DNA from: Sclerotiophoma versabilis
Taxonomy: Eukaryota > Ascomycota > Dothideomycetes > Pleosporales > Didymellaceae
Length of the DNA: 64,000 nt
Direction: 5' to 3'
NCBI GenBank assembly: GCA_012274445.1
Contig: JAAROD010000029.1
Coordinates: 682,001-746,000 of the forward strand
Below the pieces are notes generated by a model. The model worked only from the letters and a program-made list of their open reading frames with translations. It was not told the origin of the DNA and ran no database searches. Made by a program: the position numbers and the translations under genes. Below are positions 43,655 to 54,040 of the stretch, in pieces. The stretch's first letter is position 1; each line of letters begins with the position of its first letter.

Positions 43655-45385
43655 ATGGGCAACCAGCCGTCTAGCGAAAAGGGCAAGAAGGGGGAGAAGG
43701 GTGCTGATGGCGTGCCTCTAGGCCGCGAATACTACCGCTCGTTCGAACGATCAGACACCCAAGGCTCTACACGCTCGCTACGCAACTCGATTCGCAACAA
43801 AATCCCTGGCACCGGTAAGACCGACAGCCCACGCAACTCAGTGTCAAACCTGAGTGAGATCACTAATGGGAAGAACGACAAGTCAGACGCGGTCTCTGTC
43901 AAGTCAGAGAAGAGCAAGGGAGGGCGAAGCTCGAGACGAGGCTCGACAGCCTCAGACGGAGCAGGCCTTGTCGAGACAGCTGCGCAGGTTGAGAAGCTGC
44001 CAGACGAGCCACAGCCACCACCATCACCTGTTCATGGTGCTACAGTAGGCACGGGCCACGAGGCTGTTGAGAAGGCTCAGCAAACTGGCGAGGTCGACCG
44101 TGTCTCGGAGGTACCACCTTCCGGTGTTCCACCTCCTTCAGCCTCCGCCCAGCCAGGAGAGTCGATCCTGCAGAAGAAGGGACAGCCAATTCCGCGACTA
44201 CCAGAGCCTCCAGCAGCGAACGATGGAGCCGGGTCACCTATGGAGATCGGTGCGTTGAAGGCGATCGACCTCGACGATATGATTCAGCGGCTGCTGGACG
44301 CCGCTTACGCCGGTAAAGTCACAAAGACAGTGTGCTTGAAGAATGCAGAGATCTTCGCCATCTGTTCTGCTGCACGAGAAGTATTCTTGAGCCAGCCAGC
44401 GTTGTTAGAGCTCGCGCCGCCAGTTAAGATTGTTGGCGACATACACGGACAATACACTGACCTAATCCGCATGTTCGAGATGTGCGGATTCCCTCCTAAC
44501 TCGAACTACCTGTTCCTGGGCGATTACGTCGACCGCGGCAAGCAGAGTTTGGAGACTATTCTCTTGCTCATGTGCTACAAGCTCAAATTCCCTGAGAACT
44601 TCTTCCTTCTCCGCGGCAACCACGAATGCGCAAACGTCACGCGTGTCTACGGTTTCTACGACGAATGCAAGCGAAGGTGCAACATTAAGGTCTGGAAGGC
44701 GTTTGTCGACACATTCAACTGCCTACCGATTGCGGCCATCGTTGCACAAAAAATCTTCTGCGTTCACGGTGGGCTGTCCCCGAGCTTGTCGCACATGGAC
44801 GACATTCGTCAGATCGCACGACCTACCGACGTGCCTGACTACGGCCTGCTGAACGACCTGCTGTGGAGTGACCCGGCAGATATGGAGAACGATTGGGAGT
44901 CGAACGAACGAGGTGTCAGCTATTGCTTTGGCAAGAAGGTCATTATGGAGTTCTTGCAACGGCATGACTTCGATCTTGTCTGTCGAGCGCACATGGTGGT
45001 AGAAGACGGCTACGAATTCTTCAATGACAGGGTTCTCGTGACGGTTTTCTCGGCGCCAAACGTGAGTCACTTCATCCATGCCCAGGAATTGGGAAGTTTA
45101 CTGACATAATACAGTATTGCGGCGAGTTCGATAACTGGGGTGCAGTCATGTCTGTGTCTGGAGAGTTATTGTGCAGCTTCGAGTTGCTCAAGCCGCTTGA
45201 TTCGAGCGCGCTCAAGAGCCACATCAAGAAGAGCAGGAACAAGCGTCAAAGCATGCTTAATTCACCAGTGAGTAACTTGCGGCCTAGGCCTATGGATTCA
45301 AAGCGATCTTTAGTGCCCTATATCATATATCTTACTCGTACTGACTCAGTCGCAGCCTGCACACTACGCCCCACAAAGTTACTAA
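43655..45385 (+). CDS. ppz1: Ppz1-type serine/threonine protein phosphatase
   Basis: Exons 43655-45061, 45115-45267 and 45356-45385 encode 529 residues. MGNQPSS fits an N-myristoylation signal. The first 200 residues are polar, Ser/Lys/Pro-rich, as in yeast Ppz1/2. The catalytic domain has PP1-type motifs GDIHGQY, GDYVDRG, RGNHE, HGGLSP and SAPNYCGEFDN, the last created by the first splice. Family members control K+ and Na+ homeostasis, cell-wall integrity and cell cycle, and are inhibited by Hal3. The short last exon encodes PAHYAPQSY and a stop. A second acceptor 49 bp further on could give a different C-terminus. Confidence 0.94.
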
Positions 45386-45404
45386 TCATTTTCTTTGGGT
45401 GTAG

Positions 45405-45887
45405 GGTAGTGAGAGCGATAGTTCACCATGGTCAATACTGGCACAAAACAAGCTTTCACGGAATACAGAATGCGACGGACTGGTGAAGAAGTACAAGAAC
45501 GCAGACAAGCAGAAGTGCCCTCCTGGTCTACGACGGAAACCTGGTTTGGAACAGCTCAGTAGCTCGGACAGTGAAGAGTTACGCGCACTACGGAAGTTGG
45601 ATACATCAACACCGTCGACTCCCTCATCGCCTGAGCTCCCTTCTGTCCAATCACTGCTAGCACCGTTGGAGGTTCCTAAACTGGACCGGAGCAAGGAATA
45701 TTGGCGACTTAGGGGAAGGCGTGCAACATGGGAATTATCTTTGCCGACCAATTTTGAACGCCATTCAAATCACGTCACCCCAGGTCACACTCTCGAATAC
45801 ATCAACCAAGGAGTGCCGGCTCCGAAGAAGAAAAAGGAGGATTTCAACGTGTCGACCAGGCGCATGGGACGAAGCTCTTCACAGTAG
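45405..45887 (+). CDS. Candidate alternative last exon of the Ppz1 gene (160-residue tail)
   Basis: This frame is open for 160 codons after a strong acceptor (TACTAAT branch point at 45380-45386, pyrimidine-rich stretch, TGTAG) but has no in-frame ATG. It is in phase with the donor at 45267/45268, so it can replace the short last exon. The encoded tail has GSESDSSPWSIL, KQKCPPGLRRKPG, LRALRKLDTSTPSTPSSPEL and ends RRMGRSSSQ; it is Ser/Pro-rich and basic. It could also be a remnant or part of another gene whose first exon I cannot find. No function is recognised. Confidence 0.45.
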   Translation, partial: GSESDSSPWSILAQNKLSRNTECDGLVKKYKNADKQKCPPGLRRKPGLEQLSSSDSEELRALRKLDTSTPSTPSSPELPSVQSLLAPLEVPKLDRSKEYWRLRGRRATWELSLPTNFERHSNHVTPGHTLEYINQGVPAPKKKKEDFNVSTRRMGRSSSQ

Positions 45888-47082
45888 ACGATGTGGCCGG
45901 GAAGCGATTTGCCTGGTCAGCCACGATGAACCGATAGCCTCCAGGACATATTCCGTCGACATTCCCAAAGCCAATTTCTCTTCAGGCTACCTTTTCTTCA
46001 GTGTCAGCTGTGGCACTACACATTGCTTTTCAAGTGACGTAAAGGGTAATGGGCTTTTGCTTCCGCCTGTGGTTCTTCGGTGAGCTGAGGTGTACAGTAC
46101 GACATGTCGATGAGTGTGTTTTTTCTTGTATTTGAGTCGTAGTTTGCGTGGGTTAAAATGGGGCTAATTCACTACATACATCTCTCCCGGACTAGTCTTG
46201 CGTCTTCGCTTCTAGAAGTTGTAATATCTATCTTCGTTTGCCTACCATTTATTGTACAGCTCTTACTTCCTGTGACTAGGCTACCTGGTGTCGACAGGTG
46301 CTGACTGTTCCCCTCGAGTTCAGGTCTCAGTGGGAGCCGCAGCACTTTGGTGAAGGTGCTTGCCCAGGGGTCGCAGCCTCTGGTGCGTAGTGACATCGCC
46401 GAGCCAAGTGCGCTAGCACCGTACATGTAAACTCTACAAAAATCAAGAACCAGCGATCAACATCAAATTTCTGCCTTCTGAGACTGTCTCAGTATCGTGG
46501 CTAAGCTTCAAGTGGTCTTGAAGCTCATCGTTGGGTATCTGGGGCTGTTTGACGACCTGATCGAGCCTCAGCATCTTTATTATTGTGAGATTTAATGCAC
46601 GAGAGCACAATAGTCGACTTATAATGCTCTGTGGGCATCTCTAGAGAGGTATTGAAGCGTAGAAGAGACTATCGTTTGGATCGACAGGTCGTCATCATCA
46701 TCAAGCAATGGCTGTAGTCTCCGGGGGCAAGCGAAGAACCTAAGGGAAAAGCGAACCGTAACAGGGATATTGAAGGAAGTACCGATTCGCCCACCACCTT
46801 CTATCCGGCCAATCTGGAGATAAGATGCATCGATTTCCAATCTAAATGACGTATATAGGGGTATTACCAGTTTCCTTAACCACGGACATCCCCTTCTACC
46901 AAACCCCGTATCCCAATGCCGCTGATAACATACGACAAAGACCCGCACCAACGCCCCAGGGCCAGGGCCTCAGCCTGGCCATGCAGATACAAAGCAGAAA
47001 TGCAAGGAGAACAACGGTGGTTATGTGACAAATGAAACTGTGCGTGTGTACATGTGTTGAATATGGAATCAGGATCAAAGCG
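45888..47082. other. Convergent 3' region, no gene recognised
   Basis: This 1.2 kb interval lies between the rightward Ppz1 locus and the leftward coiled-coil gene. ORFs of 60-120 codons exist but none carries a domain or coding-like composition. Confidence 0.45.
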
Positions 47083-48747
47083 CTAGTTCTGAGCCAGCTC
47101 GTCGTCTGAAAATCGGAAGGTCGAGTCTGAAGACGAGGACTTTTGTTGCTTTTCGGATGGTTTGCGGACGTGTCGTGGTGAGACGGGGGAGACGCTTTCG
47201 ATCCACGAGCGGTTCGAGAAACGAGACGAGGAAGAGGAAGGGCGTGAGAAGTTGCGGACACCGGGTGGTGCTGGGGATGGAGCGAACTCTCTCAATATCT
47301 GAGAGTTCTCCTGGGCCTGTGCGCCTGGCATATTGTCTGGTGGAGCGCTCTGCGGCCACGCATCTTGCGAATCGACGGGGAAGTCTTCGTCTGCACCTTG
47401 TCAGCTTTCCTCCTCAAGCCAGCCATGTGTGAGCAATTTCAGGAGGAAAGAACAAAGGCAAACAAATGCAGGGAGAAGGAAGCCGCACAGGACTACGCAC
47501 TGGCCACGCCCAATCCCTCGCACAGTCTCTTTCGCCACAACCCGCATGCTTCTTCGAAGCCCTCCATCACTTCTCCACACGCCCTCTTCGCCTCCCTCTC
47601 ACGCAAGCGCCTGTCCCAATCGCCGCGCTCGATGAATTCACGTCCTTCAGTCGTGCGTTCTGCTTCGCGCTTCCATTCATGGAGTTGCTCTTTGCTCGTC
47701 CGCAAGCGGCGTGCCGCGTTTGTGGTCGTTTGGCGCGACATGTGCAGTGTGTCGCTGACGTTGGAGAGATGTTGCAAGAGCTCGCGGGTCGAGAGCGTAA
47801 GGTGGGAGAGTGAAACTATGGGATCGGTAGAGCTGTGCGGAAGGGACTGAAGCGTTTGTTCGACAAGAGGGAGGAGCTCTTCGATTGCCTCTGGTGAGGG
47901 TATTATGGCGCGGGGGCCGGTGAAGGATGCGGTAAGAGAGGTGAGGACGCGCGATTGATGAGTGAGATGTGTCGTCAGGGACTCATGGGCGGTTTTGAGA
48001 CTGTGTTGTGTTAGCAGTGGAGTGAGATGGAAGGTCGGGTGTAACGTACCGAGTTGCGCCGTTCTCAAGAGCGATTTGGCTTCCCAAGTCTCGCAGGTGT
48101 TCTGTGACGCGCTTGACAACTTCATCCGAAGCACTGCCGTTCTCTTCCATCCCTCTCCGTGCCAGACTTTCTATAGCAGCCATGCGCGATTCCAGAGCCG
48201 GTGTGATGCCTTCGTTCTCCAGATCTGAGTCGTCCCCATAGTCTGACCCGTCGTACAATGACCGCTGCCTGTTGTGCTTCTTCGTCTTGATTGCCGCACT
48301 CGGGCTCAGCGTGGCTCTTGATTGCGTCGAGGGAGAGCTCTGCATCGCAACCCCACTATCCCTCACTCCATTTAGGTTCACAACGCCTTCAGCCCCCGTT
48401 GACCCATCATGCTCAAGTGCTGTGCCAATGCTTGTCACTCCCTCCTGTGGTTGCTCCAGCTCCCCTCCAAACTCGCTGTCCATTTCCTCGTCCTCACTCC
48501 CCCATTCGCCCAACTCGTCTGCAAGATTGCCCAAGCCCCCACCATTGTCTCTGCCTCCGTCGAAATGTTGCGCCGGACTGGCATGATCGAATTCGTGCGA
48601 GGAGCGTGGTGTTATGGGTGAATAGCCAGATCTGGAGGAGGGGCGGTTGAACGATTGTCGTCTGGAATGTGACATATCGAGGCTAGAGGGGCGTCGGCGG
48701 TGGGACGAGGCCGGTCTGCGGGTAGGCGTTCGCGGCGGGGAGGACAT
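47083..48747 (-). CDS. Coiled-coil hypothetical protein
   Basis: Three exons, 48747-48050, 48000-47501 and 47390-47083, encode 501 residues. The start is MSSPPRTPTRRPASSHRRRP; an upstream in-frame extension is rejected as leader. Residues 1-70 are Arg/Ser/Pro-rich, followed by an acidic stretch (DELGEWGSEDEEMDSEFGGE). Residues about 195-400 are helical with heptad-like character (LESRMAAIESLARRGMEE, LKTAHESLTTHLTHQSRVL, LRTSKEQLHEWKREAERT). The last exon is Ser/Pro-rich and ends DSTFRFSDDELAQN. The layout resembles cytoskeletal or kinetochore-associated fungal proteins, but I do not recognise the family. Introns are 49 and 110 bp. Confidence 0.72.
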
Positions 48748-49647
48748 GGTCGTAAGGTGTACTATAAAATCAAAGGACAAAGTGGAAATGTTTGGCGCAT
48801 CGGAGCTCGGCAAGGTATAATTGTGATGGTGGCCTGGTTGATCGCAATGTGCGCTGTGTCCCCTGTAATTGCGCTCTCCTTTTACGTCGCGTTCCGGAGC
48901 GTGCAGTTTGGTAGCTGGCACCAAAGAAATCAAGAGCGCTGCGTCAGAGGATCGAGGCGGGGCAAGGGCGCGTCCGCAGTGGAGTTGCTTGCGAATGTAA
49001 ACGAGTTGTGAGGTTAGGGCTAGTTCGGCTTGGCCGCGGAGATGAGATGAATGCGGTGAAAGGGTCCTGGGGCAAGAGCGTGATGGTGGACCGATAGAAG
49101 TAAACAACAATCGATGCGCTCGTAGTCACAAGAAAAACTTCACTTCTCGCGGCCCCCTGAGATGATGTAGATGCATTGTTTGTTGTCACGGTTGGGTGGC
49201 AGGGTTCAACCTAGGAAACCTAGCTAGTGGAAGACAACCATGAAGCATGCTATTCTTAGGAGTGTGGATCGAATGCCTTTCATTGATATTGATGTAAAAA
49301 GAACCTGCTCGCGCCTATGTTCCCGATCACATGTGATTCCTCATGTTTGACTTTGAAAACAAAGAACAGTATGCACAGTCTTACCCGCGCTCTATGCTCA
49401 GTCGAAGTTCATGCCATACCAAGGACGCCCGTAATGCAAACGGATATCACTCTGACCATACCCACAACCCGGAAAATGCACGCCCATATGAGTATGTCCA
49501 CAACGCCATGGTGTGTGACAGTCCAGGCTTCTGCATGTTACCACGAAAAAGACATCCACCAATAGATAGACCGTGTCCCGCAGAACGCCCGCAATGCCCT
49601 TGCAATGCCGCTGATTCGAAAGATGTATATGCGTATATAGTGCGCGA
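48748..49647. other. Intergenic region (0.9 kb)
   Basis: This stretch holds the promoter of the leftward coiled-coil gene and the 3' UTR of the leftward five-exon gene. No other feature is recognised. Confidence 0.45.
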
Positions 49648-50299
49648 TCATTTGTTCTGGTCGAGGTTGGCAAGCTGCTTCTTGAGCACGTCGAAGAAGT
49701 TCTGCCCGTTTGGCATCTTGTGCGATATGCCGCCGCCTGAAGGATGTTAGATTCAATCCGAAACTTAGGGACTAGCCGAAGATACCTCTGGCTCCCCACA
49801 CTCCGCTGCTTCTCTTGGGAACAGAGTCGCCCTCAACTTTGTGGTATACCGCTGGGTGTTCTTCAACCATGATGTTAGCAGCTGTTCGGGTCGCGTGCGC
49901 TCTTGGGGGTCATACCAGCGACGGTCTCACGGTACTCTTTGATATGTTAGCATTGCCTTAGAGTTGAAGTAGCCGAAGTTCTAGTGTACAGCTCGAACCT
50001 GTATGCCTGGACGTATAGCACTCACTCTTCTTCAGGTAATCCTTGACCTCGACTGCATTGAAGTCACGCACAGGAACATGCTCTTCCTTAGACGCAGGAG
50101 CTGGCGCGGCCTGTCCTGGACCTGCAGGTTTGTTGCTCTGAGCGCCCTTGTTGCCCCACACGTTGCTTGTCGATGGAGAAGCTTGCTGTCGTCCGTCCTT
50201 CGAATTGCCTTGTCCTGGCCTCCGCCAGCTGCGGCCATGTTAGCTTCAATCCACGTAAGCACCTTGGAGCGCATACCGATTCTCGCCCGCGCCGCTCAT
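49648..50299 (-). CDS. Small conserved-looking protein with tryptophan-glycine motifs, five exons
   Basis: Five exons, 50299-50277, 50228-50026, 49936-49916, 49860-49786 and 49736-49648, encode 136 residues; exon 3 is only 21 nt. All four introns (48, 89, 55 and 49 bp) have canonical borders and recognisable branch points. The protein begins MSGAGENRWRRPGQG, has SNVWGNKG, then VPVRDFNAVEVKDYLKK, YRETVAEHPAVYHKVEG, GVWGARGGG and MPNGQNFFDVLKKQLANL. The two VWG motifs and the C-terminal FFDVLKKQL helix look family-defining, but I cannot name the family or a function. Confidence 0.75.
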
Positions 50300-50644
50300 T
50301 GTCGCAATTCTGAGGATCGGTGGGGGAGGCGGGGGAACGATGCCGTGGTGGATATAAATGAGTAGCTCTCTAACCGCGCTGCATGACGAGTCAAACTAGG
50401 GTCCAGGCCACAGCCAATAGGAGCGCTCTATCGCACGTATTAAGACAGCTCACCGTGCTAAACCTTGTAGTCGTTCACCAATACATGCGGTTCACTGGAG
50501 GGGAATTTTTGCAGTTAGTCGCTCGGTGCCGTGTGTTGTTCATCACGTGTGAGATAAAGTACATGGCGATACACGACACTGAAGATCCATTCGTATCGAA
50601 CGTCGGTGTACTTGCTGGATAGGCACATGTGGGTTTCAATTGGT
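50300..50644. other. Intergenic region, promoter of the five-exon gene
   Basis: This 345 bp gap separates the leftward five-exon gene from the stop codon of the leftward Trm61-like gene. No coding frame stands out. Confidence 0.45.
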
Positions 50645-51977
50645 CTAGCTTGACTCATCCTCACTCTGCTCCTTGCTCTTTGGGCGTTCTGTATGTTCCA
50701 TGCGTCTCCACAAGGCCAGGAATCCTCCACCTACGACCATTTGGCCCGCCTTTGGGCGGCAGACCATGGCCCATTTCACTTCCTCTTTGGCCAGTGCCTC
50801 TGCCAACTCACCGTCCCTTGCCTCTTGACCCTTGACCGGATCAATGGGCTCTGCATCTGAAGCATCTGGCGACTCCTTGGCGTCAGGCTTCTTCATTGTT
50901 GATCTTGGTCTGACTGCGCGAACATCCCACTCCCGGATCGTACCCGCACCAAGCTCCACAACTTGGTCAAGTAGATATGGCAGCTTCTCTTCACGGATCT
51001 TTTCCACGCATTGCGCGATCTGTGTGATGCTTGGGTTGAAAACTGCAAGGAGCCCGTTTACACGCAACGCTGGTGCCACGTTTGCCAGGTGTGTATCGGC
51101 GTTGGGCAAATCCAGGAACACATGATTCAAGAAGGGTTCTTCAGTCTGTCTAGTCACTGTCTGCGAAGCAATCCATGCAGACACATCTCCTACGTGGAAC
51201 TCGACATTATTGGCGTAGAGCCCATGTCGAAAGCCTTGGACGATCTTCTTCGCATGCTTCGAGTGTTTGCTTGAGATATCCAGAGTATGCACAATGGCGC
51301 GTCTACAGGGTTTCCATGACTCTAGAGCCGTTTCTTGAAGATCCGTTATGGACTCACCCAAGTAGACAGCATCTTCAGGTTCTTCTACGTTAACGGCGTA
51401 GTCAGGGGTTTTGGCTAGCGGTGGGTTTGCAGCATGAATGGCTCGGGCAAGGTGCAACGTCAATGCCCCATGACCGGTACCGGCTTCGAGGATCTCGAAA
51501 GGGGGCTCGCCGTTGGGGGCACTCGAGGGCGTGTCGACATGGATGTCAAGAAGAGAGACGATCAAATTGGTGTCAGAGGGGTACAACTAGGGTCACTTAG
51601 CTTGGTTTCCACACAACACAGCTATGGTGCGGCTTGGACGACAAAAGACGCACAGGTGTGACGAGACGCGGAGTGAGCCGAACATACTCTGCTAGAGTAG
51701 GTTCGTGGACACGGTATTCGAAGCCTTTCGATGACCGCACTATCTGGCGCGACTCTTTACCGATGATGTTGGCGTGATCTATAACCCCGCGGTGGGTGTG
51801 TGTCGTCTTAGCTGCCTGCAGCTTCAGAAGGGTCCCGTCTGCATTATCTTTTTTGTTTCGAAGTAGAACGACATCTCCTTCCTTGAGAGCGCGGTGTGGA
51901 GCTGCGCTAGTGCTGAAGGGTCTAACAGGCCTTGACGGAGCCGCGCGTCGAAGCGGTCGTAGGCATAGGTTTCGCAT
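50645..51977 (-). CDS. Mitochondrial Trm61-like tRNA (m1A58) methyltransferase
   Basis: Exons 51977-51654 and 51586-50645 encode 421 residues. The N-terminus LCLRPLRRAAPSRPVRPFST is a typical mitochondrial presequence. The join gives LTPRLVTPLYPSDTNLIVSL, the family's entry into the Rossmann fold, followed by the SAM motif EILEAGTGHGALTLHLARAI and the catalytic-region NHVFLDLPNADTHL. The tail is charged. Proteins of this family methylate A58 of tRNA; human TRMT61B is the mitochondrial form. A partner Trm6 is not seen here. The intron is 67 bp with a GCTAAG branch point. Confidence 0.85.
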
Positions 51978-52281
51978 CGCTCAGTTTACCGGTTGTGTGT
52001 GCTTGCCTCTGTGGTGGAGTCGAAGAGGTCGATGAGCGAAGAAAGAAGGCAGGGTCCACGCTAAGTGGGGACCTCCGCGGTGAACCAACGTCGATCAAGG
52101 ATTCGAGAAGCCAAGCAATCACACGCGCAAGGACACATTCATCGACGGACGCCTCTGGCGCCCAAAATTTCTACTGTTGACACGAAACGCGTATGTCATG
52201 GCGACGGCGCTGCGTAACTGTTTCACGACATTCTTCTTCTTCTTCTAAGACACATGCGGCTGAACGGCCACTGACTTCATC
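51978..52281. promoter_or_regulatory. Divergent promoter of the Trm61-like and Dcr2-like genes
   Basis: This 304 bp interval between two divergent start codons must contain both core promoters. A short TTC run lies at about 52231-52244. Confidence 0.5.
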
Positions 52282-54040
52282 ATGACCCGCCGAATAGTAC
52301 GTTCAGTGCCCCAGGACCTCCTAATCTAGCTGATTCGTGTCGCAGGTCCGAACGGGCATTCAGCTCATAGCCCTCACAATCATCGCCTGCTTCTTGATCT
52401 TCTTCGTCGATAACCGATACCGCGTACTACCTCAATCCGTTCATAGCCACCTCCCCTTACACCACGAGGGTCTCGTCATCACCGACATCACAGTACAGAC
52501 ATGCTCGAGCTTGAACCCGCTGTCCAAATGCATGCTGGACCAAAAGAAATGGCATCGCGTCGAGAAGGACCTCTATCTTGGATCTGGCTGGGTTTCGAAG
52601 GCATACGTACACATCAAGCGCAAGAGAGAGGAGGAGCTTACCAGCGATGATAAAGTTGTTGTCGATGTCCGCACCGGCAAGCTTGACCCAGCGATGGGAG
52701 AGAAAGCGCAAGCTTCTGAGAAATGGGAATCTCGCCCTGCGGGCGTGTGGATCAAGAGGTCACTCAAGCGTCACGCAAGCGACTCAAAACAGGCCGTGAC
52801 TGCTGTCGATATACTATTTGGATCCGACGCAGTGGAGCCGCGCCCTGGGTGGGAACTAGTCAAGAACGGCGCATTGCACTTGGAGACAGCTCGAGACAGC
52901 AAAGACCCAGCGTGCCTGAGCATACGTCGAGGAGCACCACACAAGATCGAGAAGCCAGTTCCCAAGATCAGGAAGGACGGAAAGTTCAAGATCATGCAGA
53001 TCTCCGACCTTCACCTCAGCACGGGATTGGGCGTGTGCAGGGATCCGGAGCCCAAAGGTGCCAATGGTGGTCATTGCGATGCGGACCCACGGACGTTAGA
53101 CTTCGTCGAACGTGTACTGGATGAGGAGAAGCCTGATATGGTAGTACTATCTGGTGACCAGGTCAACGGCGATACCGCACCCGATATTCAGAGTGTATGT
53201 GCCTCTTCTACGCTACTACTTTTAGTTTGCTCACATTTCCAGGCCCTCTTCAAGATCATCGAGCCCCTCGCCGAGCGCAAGATTCCCTATGCAGCCATCT
53301 TCGGTAATCACGACGACGAAGGCACACTATCACGCCATGCGCAAATGTCTCTTTACGAGTCTTTACCTTACTCTTTATCCGAGGCTGGGCCAAACACGAT
53401 CGACGGTGTTGGTAACTACTACGTCGAAGTGGAGGCACACAACAGCAAGCACTCCGCCCTGACACTTTACATGCTCGACACCCACGCATACTCTCCGGAC
53501 GAAGCCCATTATCGGGGCTACGACTGGATTAAACCAAATCAGATCACCTGGTTCAAGACCACTGCTGAGGGGCTGAAAGACGCTCACAGCAAATATACCC
53601 ATAAGCACTTGGACATGGCATTCATACATATACCTCTGCCTGAATATGCAGACAGAAACAACGAGTGGGTTGGCAACTGGACGGAAGGTGTGACAGCGCC
53701 AGCGTTCAACACTCACTTCAAGGACGAGCTGGTCAAGCAAGGCGTCAAGTTTGTTTCATGTGGCCATGACCACGTTAACGACTACTGCATGCTCTCGAAA
53801 GAACATGCAACACAAGAGCCTGAGTTGTGGATGTGTTATGCCGGTGGCAGTGGATTTGGTGGTTACGGTGGGTATAACAACTATCACCGCCGACTGCGCG
53901 TGTTTGAAATCGACACCAATACCGCACGCATCTCTACCTGGAAGCGGCTGGAGTATGGAGATATCGGGAAAAGGCTGGATGAGCAGATAATCATCGATTC
54001 TGGACGGGTCTTGCCCGTTCAACGAGATAACCGGGAGTGA
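52282..54040 (+). CDS. dcr2: Dcr2-type membrane-anchored metallophosphatase
   Basis: Exons 52282-52296, 52346-53194 and 53243-54040 encode 553 residues. A 15 nt first exon gives MTRRI, followed by TGIQLIALTIIACFLIFFVD, a signal-anchor segment. The calcineurin-like metallophosphatase domain has MQISDLHL, LSGDQVNGD, IFGNHDDEG and SCGHDHVNDYC, the full set of metal ligands. Yeast Dcr2 dephosphorylates Sic1 and Ire1, affecting cell-cycle start and the unfolded protein response. The second intron (48 bp) has no stop in frame, so retention would add 16 residues. Confidence 0.9.

Noticed and set aside
45428..45562. Small ATG-initiated ORF overlapping the alternative Ppz1 exon in another frame
   Set aside because: It is short and ends within the exon, whereas the other frame stays open for 160 codons.
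48748..49110. Upstream in-frame extension of the coiled-coil protein
   Set aside because: Low-complexity, no conserved feature; MSSPPRTP at 48747 is a more typical start.
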